From positions 28,930,230-28,994,229 of the forward strand of contig CM032121.1 of assembly GCA_018894105.1 (NCBI GenBank): DNA of 64,000 bases. The letters run 5' to 3'. The stretch is from Jacaranda mimosifolia. Taxonomy: Eukaryota > Streptophyta > Magnoliopsida > Lamiales > Bignoniaceae. The notes under the pieces are model-generated. The model ran no database searches and was not told the DNA's origin. It saw only the letters and a list, made by a program, of their open reading frames with translations. The position numbers and the translations under genes are program-made. Below are positions 12,451 to 23,305 of the stretch, piece by piece; position 1 is the stretch's first letter; each line of letters opens with the position of its first letter.

Positions 12451-12830
12451 GACTACAAGAAAAATTGGCTTTAGCAACGAAATTCTCTGGGACAATGATA
12501 AAATGGTCACTATAGATAAACTTTGAGTGACCAAAAGTTATTTGGCTGCTAAAATTAATTTTGGCGGATCTTATTGTGACAAATTAATATTTGGTAGCTA
12601 TATTTTGACAAGCATTTGTGACCAAAGTCAGAGTTTTTAGTAAGAATTTTCATGGTCGCTAAAAGTAAAATATTAATAGTGACTAATTTAACAATAAAAT
12701 TTGAATGGTTGTTACAAATCTTTTGAGTTGATCATTAACAACCAACTAATTTGGTTGCTAAGTATATATTATTGCAACTAATTTTGTATGGTTGCTAAAA
12801 AATACTAAGAACAACTAGCATTATATTATT
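12451..12830 (+). mobile_element. CACTA-like element end with subterminal repeats
   Basis: It starts gactacaagaaaaattgg, one base away from the common plant CACTA terminus cactacaagaaaa. The next 350 bases repeat a short word of the form tggtNgctaaa or its variants (gctgctaaaa, tggtcgctaaaag, ttggttgctaag, atggttgctaaaa). That is the arrangement of transposase-binding motifs next to CACTA ends. It directly abuts the TNP2 remnant, which suggests a nested insertion. The opposite end was not found. Confidence 0.6.
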
Positions 12831-13856
12831 AATAAAAGTTACTCCAAGCGATCTAATGGACTTTTGAGACTTCCTATTTTTCAGAAAAATATCCAAAAAT
12901 TGTTTTATTTTTAAAAAATAAATTTAGGATATATTAGAAATCAAAAAGGGAATTACAAGTCAAAAGTTTTTTGAGCAAATTTTAAACAAGGAAGTACTTA
13001 CTTTCCTTACAATATTCCCAATTACCACTAATCTCCCCTAAAAAGAAAAGAAGATACATTAAAAAAACAAACAAAAATAATTTTGAAGATGGATATAATT
13101 CATTCCAACTTGCAATAGCCTTGGCTCCACTTTTTTTTTTTTTTTTTTGGCCATAGAACATTGCCATGTACTTGTACTTCCATCAAAAATTTTCCACTTG
13201 GACAAAATTCATTCGGCAGCCAAATCAAAGATCAGCATATAAAATAGGATCTGAACAAGAATCGCAAACTATGCAGCAGTAATTTCGTTAAGTGTATCAG
13301 TTTGAACTGGAATATACGAGTGATGAATGAACATTAAAATTTTTATAGCAACACAATGCCCAAAGAGAGAGAAAAAATGAAGTCGCAACAAGTAAATATC
13401 AAATGAGGATGAATGAAAACAGAGTCCAAACAAATACCTGAAATTGTACTTTTTCACCACAAAGTAGAGTGGCAGACCAATTTTGAGATATTCTGAGACA
13501 TTATTAAAGTAGCCCTGTAGGAAAAATCCTAATAATATGAAAATAATAAAGATATCTAAAATAATTTTATTAAATTTAATTGAATCTAATTAAGATATAA
13601 AATAAATAAATAATTTAAAATATAAAATCTAAATATATCATTTTGAACAATATAATTTTAATAATTATATACTCAATAATATTAAAAAAACAAACATATC
13701 TAAAATAATTTAATTTAATTTAATTTAATTTAATTAATTTTTAATTAAAAAAATAATTTAAAAATTTATGCACTCAACTATATTATATAAATTACTTAAT
13801 AATATTAATTTATAAATAAGTCTAAAAATAATTTAATTCAATTTATATAAAGTTAT

Positions 13857-13892
<36 letters not shown>

Positions 13893-13924
13893 GTAACTAT
13901 TATATATATATATATAATATTAAC
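12831..13924. other. AT-rich DNA without recognisable genes
   Basis: The interior or flank of the preceding CACTA-like end. A T-run lies at 13130-13148. From 13500 the sequence is low-complexity aattta words. A TAA microsatellite lies at 13857-13892. Confidence 0.6.
13857..13892. repeat. (TAA)n microsatellite
   Basis: About eleven tandem taa/aat units, followed by a TA run near 13902-13915. Confidence 0.9.
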
Positions 13925-14196
13925 CCCTTTCTCCCTCACCCATCCCAAACAACCACCACCCCAACCAAATATGGCCGCCGGCCAGCGGCTACCTGGGCAG
14001 GACGGCCCTTAAGGTGGCCGAACGAGCCGGCGGCCGAGCCCAGCACAACCCTCCCTCCCTTCCCCTAAACCACCCACCCGCCTATTCCCTTCCCCTAGCT
14101 GCCAGTGGCCAGATCTGCCATGCAATCATGCCAGATCTATTGCCCAGCAACCGCCTGGGCCCGGTCGCCTGCCCATGGCTGTTTAGGGCGTGGGGT
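13925..14196. other. GC-rich island of unknown origin
   Basis: The base composition jumps from almost pure AT to GC-rich (for example ccgccggccagcggctac and ccggcggccgagccc) for about 270 bases. The string ccagatct/agatctg recurs at 14108-14140. Short open frames exist but give no recognised domain. The segment is immediately followed by the hAT-like MITE whose target duplication (cgtggggt) lies at its right edge. It may be part of a GC-rich retroelement or a captured gene fragment. I cannot decide. Confidence 0.4.
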
Positions 14197-14825
14197 TAGG
14201 GATGGCAACGGGGCGGGTCTGGGGCGGGTTTTGCAGGACCCGGGACCCGCCCCGCCTTACCTTTGGACCCGGATCCGGCAGGTTGGACCCGCCTAACCCA
14301 TTTTTTTTGTATTTTTTGTATTTTTGTGTATATATTTTTTACCTTCTTTTCTTCATAATCACTTGAATATACAGATTTTGCTCTAGTGAGTATCGGATTT
14401 GAAAGAATAAAATTGAAACAAGTTAAAAAGAAAAAAAGCCCTAATTTTCTAATATAGTATTATAACCTCATAAATACTTATACTTATATATAATATATAT
14501 GTTATATGTAATATAATATATAATATAAATATATATATGTAATATATATGTTATATATAATATATAATATAAATATATATATATGCAATATATATGTTAT
14601 ATATAATATAATATAATATATAATATAAATATATATTATATAATATAATATAGGATGGGACCGGGGCAGGTCCACAAAAACCCGTAACCCGCCCCGGACC
14701 CGGGCGGGTCTTGATTATCAAGACCCGCTACCCGCCCCATCCCCATTTTTTTCACCCCAAACCCGCCCCATTCGGGGCGGGTCCGGGGCGGGTCCTCGGT
14801 TTACCCGGACCCATTGCCATCCCTA
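14197..14825. mobile_element. hAT-like MITE with GC-rich ends, perfect 8-bp target duplication
   Basis: The ends are tagggatggcaacgggg and the inverted ccattgccatcccta. The 8-bp sequence cgtggggt flanks the element on both sides (14189-14196 and 14826-14833), which is the hAT duplication length. The outer arms are runs of ggcgggt/acccgcc words that can fold on each other. The core is AT-rich (repeated tatatgttatata words) and has no coding capacity. A second copy lies at 33375-33874. Confidence 0.9.
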
Positions 14826-14937
14826 CGTGGGGTGGTGTATATATGTTTTATTTATATATTAGATATGTGTGTGTGTGTGTGTGTGTAAGTGTATATATGT
14901 TTATATTTATATTTTAGATATATATGTGTGTGTATAA

Positions 14938-15607
14938 AGGCTGCCAATGGGTCTGATTTAATCCGAATCCAATTCGAATTTTAGAATTTTTATCCGATAA
15001 ATCAAATCTGATTATAAATATTCGTTATTCAAAATAAGTGAATCGGATATGAAATTAAGCAATTCGATCCGTTAAAAATCAAAATTTGAACTTTAATAAT
15101 TTTTTATTATATTAATAATCTTATATATAATATTAATAAAGATTTAAAAATAAAATCTATATATTATATTGACCCAATATCTATATTTTTATCTATATTA
15201 TATTATTAATATTGAGTCTTTAGCCTAAAAAATAAGATATATACTGATAAAATGTCAAATATAATCATTATAATAGTTTACATATATATTAATATAATGT
15301 GAAATAGGGGTTTAGTATTCAAATATTTAACTTTTTATTTATGATAAAAAGTTGTTAAAAATTCAAATATGACGTAAATTGACTTTATAAATATAACATT
15401 TTTATACAATTCAAAAGAAAAAAATAGAAACAAATATTAAATCAGGTCGAATTTTTTATCGAATTTTGGATATCCATTGAATTTAGATATGGTATTGATT
15501 AACAAAGATTCTATAAGATATTGGGTCGAATTCGAATATGAATTTTGCTAATAGGATTTGAATTTGAATATGGTTGATCCGATCCAAATTCGATCTTTTG
15601 ACAGCCT
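14938..15607. mobile_element. MITE-like element, ends aggctgYcaa
   Basis: The left end aggctgccaatgggtc and the reverse complement of the right end (aggctgtcaaaagatc) form an imperfect inverted repeat. Further inside, words such as gaatccaattcgaatttt and the inverse gatttgaatttgaatatgg continue the pairing. No clear target duplication could be set. No coding sequence is present. The hAT-like assignment is inference from the ends. Confidence 0.6.
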
Positions 15608-18600
15608 ATATGTATTTAAAATATATTTGTGTTTAAAATGTTTTTGGGTACATATATTTACATTTATATACTGTATATATGTACTTGAAATAAGGGGTTG
15701 AGGTGTATTTATTTTTTTAATATAAATTTGTATTTTATTTTTTATTTTTGCATTTTTATTTTCATTTTTTAAAGTTTTATGCATTATTATTATTATTATT
15801 ATTATTTTATATTCCATATCTTGGTTTTTTGGTTTTTATATGTAAGTTTATTTTTATTTTTATTTTTACTTATTTATTTATTTTTATTTTTTTTGGGGGT
15901 TGAAGTGGCAAGTCGAATTGCCACATCACAAGCCACACGAAAAAGTAAGAATACATTTGATGAAAGGCACCACGTCGAGCCAAATTAGCAAACAAGTAGA
16001 CACGAGCCGCTTGCAAATGTAATTCGGGGCCAATTTGTCTTCAAATTGTCAAATTTTTAAAGGTAGTATACTAATTTTACGGCCCGAAAAGTTAAAGTTG
16101 TTTTTTGTCAGTAAGGTATAGGTACGGGACTAATTTTACAATTTTACCTATATTTTATTGTAATGATACTAAAAGTAAAATATATTAATTATTAATAAAT
16201 ACCATTTCCATATAAAATTGAGTATATGTAGATGATATCAATTAATCAATTTGGCAATTTCTTTGATATACCAAATAATCAAACTCTTCTTTTTAAAAGT
16301 ATTTCGATAGTAATAAAAAAAAGAAATTAGTTTGAAAATTCAAGTTTACATTTTTTGACTACATTATTTTAACTTCTTAAATTAAGAACTTTAGTGAATT
16401 GGATTTTTTAGTAGAAATTATTCTTTTACATAAGTGTAAAGAAAACTGTTGTCTTGTACTAGTACTTCATATAAGTATTATTAGAATTACCAATAAGCCC
16501 GTCGGCTTATAACTCAGAAGTCCATTTGATAATTTTAAGTCGTGCTTAAGCTAATGTCAAAATCAAGTCAAACTTGGACTAAAGATTATGATATAAATAT
16601 GGATTCAAGTTATAATTAATAAAGATAAGCTAGATTTGGATAGAAGCAAACTCATTTTTTTACTAATAATTTTAGCACATTCAATTAAGGGCGGGCAAAA
16701 AAATAAAAATCTTACTGAACTATTTAATTGAATTGAATTGAACAAAAGGAATAAAATAAATATAAATCGTTAAAATTGATTCCTTAACAATGTGGTTCTT
16801 TTAGCAAACATGGTTCTATAAGTTACTATGCTCAATTCGATGATCCTAATTTAATTAAATCGCACCAGTTTGATTTAAAAAATTAGAAAAAAATAATAGA
16901 TTGTTCAACTTTTGATTTAAGCGATTTATATTTTTGGGAATGAAACTTATATTTTATATTAAATGTTAGTGGGGCTCGCACAAATGTTATTTAAGTGATT
17001 TATTATTTATTTTCATTATTTTCTTCTAAAAATTAAATATGACTTTTTTTTTTATATAAACTGGCACTAAACAAAATAGTTTATTGTCACGCTTCTTCTT
17101 CTTCTTCTTCTGGTTCCACTTTTAAATAAGAGTAATGAAAAATGCAACATGCTTATTTAAAATAAAAATTAATTAAAATTGTTGATGAGCCTAACTCAAT
17201 ATATAACACAGAAATTTGATTTGATAAGTTTAGCTTCTATTTAATTACTTTTGAGTCTCGATAAATTTGTGTTTAATACTATGAATTGAATTCAACTTTA
17301 AGTTGATATTAGTGAAGATAAACTTAACTTAAATTAAAGCGCAAATTATATTTAAAAATTTTCATAGTATATATAAATCACATAAAGGTATTATATACAA
17401 TTTACTTAAGTGAAACCAAATTGTACAAAGATAGCAAGTTTTTAATTATTACCTTTCTTTTCTTTCTTTCTTTTTTTCAGTAATGTTGTCCGCACCACTT
17501 ATATGTGGTTTGAGGATTTTTTTATTTATTTATTTAAAGTTGATATCTAAATGCCAACTATGGCTTTTAATTTTTTTAAAGAATTTTAATATACCAAATC
17601 TTTAAAATAAAGTAAAAACATTAAGAGTGAGTAAATAATATTTGCAGAAAAAAATAAATAATTGAAGAGGGGAAAAAGTTAGAAAAGAGAAAGGATAAAA
17701 AAAAATACTACCTTGCCATTGTTGTCAGATCCTCGAAAACATAATAATAAAACTTTGGTGTTTTATATTAGGTATGGAAATAGACTAATTTAGGTTAAGC
17801 TTCAACTTAAATAGACCATGCTTGTTATGTGAATGACAAGCTTGGACCTAGCCTATTATTTATGATAGTTTTTTTTTTTTTTTTTAAAGGTTAGGCTCAA
17901 CATCACATAAATATAAAATTTTAATATTCTCAAACTTGGAATAGACCTAATAGATAATAATCGAAATAATAAATAATAAATGCATGATTATGAAAGTTCA
18001 AATATAAGTAAAAAATAGTATCATTTCAACAAAAAGTAATACTAAACAACATAAAAGAGTTCATAGAGGACTAATTAAAGAAATCAAATACAGTTAGCTA
18101 TCAAATATTATATCATCATTATTGCGTTTTTTAAGTGAAAAATGATAAATGGACCAGTCTGTTAGGTTTTGCAAGTTTTTAGAAGAGTCTAAATCTCCTA
18201 TTTAGTTAAAAATGCTATTTTTAAAGCCTTGACCAGAACGTTTTATTAAATAGGCTAGGTCGAACTAGGTTATAAGCAGGCTGTGCTATAAGCTCATAAC
18301 GAGTAGCCTAGCATTCCTATTCTTACTTTATATACCACAAAGGCCTTGGTGCTATATATCTTCTAACAATTTGGGCACATTCGATAGATGTGTTAAAATT
18401 TTTATAGTATAGAGTAAATAATTTATTTTTTGTATAATATTAATTTTTTAATAGCATTTGGTATTTATTTGGGTTTTTACATAAATAATAATAAAATTTT
18501 AAAATAAAATAATAATTATGGGTATAGAATGTGTGGATTGTAAATAGTAATTATAACATAATTGTAGTTATGAAAATTAAATAAAAAAGTGAAGTCATTT

Positions 18601-19352
18601 TAGATATATCACACGAAAACTTACCAAAAAGAGATCATATGCTTTATTAATAGTATATATATTATATATAAACCACAAAGGCTTATTAGTGGTATGTTTT
18701 GAAGTACTCTTCTCAAAATGCCTCCATTATTAATTGCTAATCTATATTATATATAAAGCACCAAGGCTTATTAGTGGTATGTTTTCAAGTACTCTTTCCA
18801 AAATGCCTCCACTATTAATTGTTAATTTTCATAACTACTAAAGTAGTTTTCTTTTTTTTTTTTATTCTATCTCCAATTGCATATTTTTTCTTTTTCCGTT
18901 TGTATTATATTATCTTATTTTTTTTTCTTTTATTGAAAATTATAAAAATATCTAAAAAAATAAATAAATAATTTATTTATTTTACATTATAAATATTTTA
19001 ACACACACGTTGAGTGTGCCAATATTGCTCGTATAGCATAGATGTTTCAAGTGATAAGATTTCACCATTTGAAGAGTTAATTTACCAAATACCATGCCAT
19101 GTGTCTCTACCCAATATCCTAACAATATGATTAAATTATTGTCTATGTTGCAAGTAAATAGATTTTAAATGTGGTATAAAATCCAACTTGCTTATACATT
19201 TAAACTTTCTAAGTAACAAAAACTTCTATTTTGAAATTTTTATGAACCCATTTAGGACAAGAATATTTTGAATATCGATCTTATGTATTTCAATTTTAAA
19301 TAATATATTGAAACTAAAATTATTTAATCTTAATGATATTGTTATTTTATAT
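15608..19352. other. Long AT-rich intergenic stretch, no gene seen
   Basis: Contains a TTA microsatellite (15783-15806), a short CTT repeat (17094-17111), T-runs (17868-17886) and an 85-bp tandem duplication (18660-18830). All frames on both strands are short and without motifs. Confidence 0.6.
18660..18830. repeat. 85-bp tandem duplication
   Basis: The block ggcttattagtggtatg with the following agtactctt and aaaatgcctccaYtattaatt words occurs at about 18680 and again at about 18765, an offset of 85 bases, with a few substitutions. Confidence 0.8.
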
Positions 19353-19690
19353 CACTACTAGAAAAAAAGGTCTAGTATGACATGTTTTAAGTGACATATT
19401 TATAAAAATGTCCCAATAATATATCTATTGGGACACTTGATAAAAATGTGTCTCATTATTCCTTAAAAGTGTCTTATTAGCATATTTTATAGAGACACTT
19501 TTATAAAAAATGTCACGTTTTTATAATTTTATTACGACTCTGTTTTGGAAGTGTTTTATAAACACTTTTTTAAGAACAATTTTTTTAAAAAGTGCCATAT
19601 TTAAATTTAGTAATTAAATGTATAATATGACACTTATACTAAATTATTTCATAATATTTGAAATATTCTAAAAAATAGATATAAAAAATT
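19353..19690 (+). mobile_element. Second CACTA-like terminus with subterminal repeats
   Basis: It starts cactactagaaaaaaagg, a common CACTA-type end. The following 330 bases are dense in agtgtc/gacact and tataaaaatgtc words in both orientations, like subterminal transposase-binding sites. No opposite end was recognised, so the element limits on the right are unknown. Confidence 0.6.
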
Positions 19691-21817
19691 ATTGGCGCCT
19701 TCGATATAACAGGACTGAGCAACTCCCGATTTTTCTTACTTCTCAAAATATTTCACTCGAAATCCCGAACCCAAATCCCCCAAGTTCCTACCCAAATGCC
19801 CAACCCTCTTTCTCGCACAAAATCACACATACCCACACAACAAATCTCTTCCTCATACGCACATAGACACAAAATAGGAAGTTTTCCAGAGGTTTGATAC
19901 AAGCGAATAGTGAAAGATATTCCCGACGGCGGGCGATTCCTCGATGGCGGCAGTTTTACGACTCCTGACACGGTGAACTTCTCAAGAGAAAGTCAGCCTT
20001 GTTGACTTCCCACAACATCAGCCTCTTGAGACGACCAACCTGGTATGGCTTATTTGCGTCTTTAACACACCCATAACTGCCTTTATGATTGTGAATAATC
20101 CTTGCCTTTGATCCAAAGTGTTTTATATTGACTGGTATGAGGCAGTGATAGTGACTGGTATGATGGGGTTGGGCTGATTTTAACTCAGGTCGGTTAGATG
20201 AAACGGAGGGATTATTGGCCGGTACAGGATAGGTGCATAAGCCTCTGCAATATATTTTTAGTTTTCAAATGCAAAAAGATCAATTTAGTGAAAAGGTGGT
20301 GTTTCACGCCCCCCCCGGCCCTTTACACTTTTGAGATACTAGACAATGGAAGTTGTTGTACTTTGGGGATTGATACATGTAGACTTTCTTTACATATGTT
20401 CTTGAAATAAAAGTGAACAAGGTTATAGTAATGTCAACTGTTAATTCTTTTATGTTTCAGAATTAACACATAGATTGATGGAGTTAAGGTCCAACATATG
20501 GAAGAAAGAAGCATTTTCACTAAATCTTTATATATATGTATATAATTGCTTTATGATTATTATGTGCCAATTTTAACATCCTTACCTTTGCATGTAAACT
20601 GAACACATAAATTGTGAAGAAAAAGGTGATCAGACATCCAATATAATGCTATGTATGTGTCTCAGCAAAAAAATGCATTTCTAGATCAAATTTGAGAGAG
20701 AAACAATGGTCTGTTTCTGAAGACAGCTAACCTACTTTACATAGATCTCTTGCATTTTTTGTCCAGTGGATTAGAAGTCTTCTCCTTATATTTTTATTTT
20801 GATAGGTGGCTTTGCATTTCTTGTTTGATTTTTGATTCTTCATGGAGTATCCTACTAAAGATGAGACAAAATTGGCGGGTGTGAGTTCATTGTGTTGTAT
20901 ATTTCTGTTTCCGCTCTCCAGCCTCCCTCTGTAGATGTGGGGTTCTAAGTTTCTCAAGCAAAAACCATGTGGATAACCTGGAGTGTGATGTTATCCCTGC
21001 AGTAATTTGTCTGTCCCCTACTGTCTTTAGTACTCTCTGTCTCATGCCATTTGCCCGAACTCCAGTCTGTCTGCATTTTGAAACCCCAAATTAAATTTAT
21101 GCTACATATATAAGTATAAATATATGTATATATGTTGTAAACCAATGTACACGATTTCCTTATGCATGATACATAGCCACTCTGCTTTCTTTTATGTTTT
21201 TCTGCACATCTATAAAAGGTATTTCCATTTATTTTGCCAGAGACAGAGACAAAAGCCCATTAATGCCATCTCTATACCATCTCTATACATTTGTTTTGAT
21301 TTGCTCTGACTGTGGAGGCCCTGGAGGGTAAAAGAAGAATGAAAATGGAAGTGTTATGTGCCAAAAAATTTAAAAGAATCAATATAATTAAGGACATGCA
21401 AAATATTCTGGAAATTGATCTTGGAAGCTTGTGATTAACTGGCACACTGCTACGCACAAGGGGTTGCTATAATTTAAAGCAGTAATATTTCCATGTAATA
21501 TATATGTATATATATACTGGGAGTTGCAATCTTTATATATATATATATATATATATAGTGGCTGCAATCTGTATTTCACTAAATCTTTGACCTTGGACTA
21601 TATTAATTATAGACTATAGTTGTCAGTAGTGCGAAGCGCAATGACGCCCAAAGGGACGCTGGAGCTATAGCGCATAGCCAGTGCTATATTAAAATAAAAC
21701 GCACAATAATTATATATGTATATATTTCTAATATATACCTAAATATCAATATATGTTAGCTATTATAAAGAATAAACAACTAAATACCCCAAATGACCTC
21801 TTGACATGTCCTAAAGT
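19691..21817. other. No gene recognised; leader-like and AT-rich DNA
   Basis: The part from 19691 to about 20000 is pyrimidine-rich and less AT-rich than its surroundings, and it could be a captured gene leader inside the CACTA-like element. From 20000 to 21600 I see no domain on either strand. A C-run (ccccccc) lies near 20310. TA repeats lie at 21500-21555. A piece with cgcaatgacgcccaaag (21640-21700) resembles repetitive DNA but I cannot classify it. Confidence 0.45.
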
Positions 21818-22714
21818 TAAGGGTGTCAAAATCAAACCTAATCCAATGACAAGACAATGACCTACTTGAAAAAAATCAGGCTTGAGTTTGGGGTTTTTGG
21901 GTTTGGATCAAATTGGGTTAGACCAGAAAATGACCCGAGAAAAAAAAAAAAAAAAAACCAAAGGTTGGATTGTTTTTGGGTCAATCCGCGTAACCTGAAA
22001 AAAATAAGTGGATGACCCAATAAGCCAATAAACCTAACCCAACCCAACCCAACCCGACCCACCTAAAAAATTTAACTAATTAAAATAAAATATAAATAAT
22101 ACATAATTATATATATATATCCAAAAATCTAAATTTTGAAAATTCTTACAATTTACAAATTTACAAATTACAATAATATTATTAACAAATAAGTAATAAC
22201 ATTTCCATTCTTCCCATTCAAAGATGATTGAATTCGATATGTTTTTATCTTCTGACTTTAATTTCTACTATTTTGTAGTTAATTATGCATTTTGATCATT
22301 TGATGGTTGTCATCAAAATTATTAATTGAACAATGGTTTGTTATTTTTTTTGTATTTAGAGTACTCATGGACATGACAAGCTATTGTGTTTCTTAAACCT
22401 TAATTATTGTACCAAATTTTAGATTTTATTGTAGATCAAATTTCTACTCAATTATAATTTTGGAATTTATAAATATGAAAAATAAAATAAATAGATCAGG
22501 TTGGTTTGGGTCGGTTTATCAGGTTGTTGGGTGACCTGACTCAAAATCAGGTCAACCCTAACCTAACACAAAATTTTATGGATCAAGTTAGAATTGAGCC
22601 TTTTAAGTTTAACATCGGGTTGGGTTGAGTTGGGTTTGGATTTAGTATTTTTATGTTATACCCCTATCTCAACCTAATTCGAACCCACTCAATCCGCACG
22701 AATTGACACTCTTA
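21818..22714. mobile_element. hAT-like MITE, 897 bp
   Basis: The ends are taagggtgtcaa and the inverse ttgacactctta. The flanking 8-mers are cctaaagt (21810-21817) and cctaaatt (22715-22722), a one-mismatch duplication. The arms are rich in aaccc/gggtt words. The AT-rich core has no coding sequence. Confidence 0.8.
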
Positions 22715-22722
22715 CCTAAATT

Positions 22723-23253
22723 TGCCTTGCGTCACACAATGATGTGTTGCACGTGTAATCTTAGAAATAGTATTGCATAGCTTGAAAAGGGTATTAATTT
22801 TTTTTTTCCATCTAACTTGTATTTGTGTATTTATAATAAAGTTTGAAAATTAAGCTAGAATAGGACGTCATGCATCTAAGTATTGGACTCTGGCTGTAGA
22901 ATGATGCATCATTGGGGGACGAGCAACTACAATTATGAGGCTTATCAACTTCACCTAACAGCCTGCAACTTGATGTGCCAGCACTAATTTTATGTACTCC
23001 CTCTACCACTACTGTACCACATTTATGGGTTCAATTTGATCCCACATAAGTGTTTACAGGAAATAATAATTTTGAGACAAATGGAGTAGTAACGACTTTT
23101 AACTATCTAAGTCGTTAGCACTATCATGCTAATGAGTACATGCCCTTTAGGCTTTTATACCTTTTTTTTTCCCTTCTAATTTTTGTCCTCATTGCCAATC
23201 AACTATTAGTAATTGTATCTGCAGATGAATGGCTGGATAGATAGAATCCTCCC
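22723..23253 (+). other. Upstream region of the LRR-extensin-like gene
   Basis: No gene is seen in these 530 bases. The last 50 bases before the TATA-like motif contain an in-frame upstream ATG (23225) that would add 27 residues with no signal-peptide character. It is probably outside the transcript if the TATA-like box is used. Confidence 0.4.
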
Positions 23254-23260
23254 TATATAT
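23254..23260 (+). promoter_or_regulatory. TATA-like box
   Basis: tatatat, 46 bases before the chosen ATG. A start site 25-35 bases downstream would leave a very short leader. Supported only by spacing and composition. Confidence 0.4.
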
Positions 23261-23305
23261 TTTCCTATATACCTGAGAATCTATCATTTGAAAGAAAGAG
23301 CAGAG

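Noticed and set aside
15548..15817. Minus-strand 89-residue frame of Ile/Lys/Asn
   Set aside because: It comes from AT-rich low-complexity DNA and a TTA microsatellite, with no motif.
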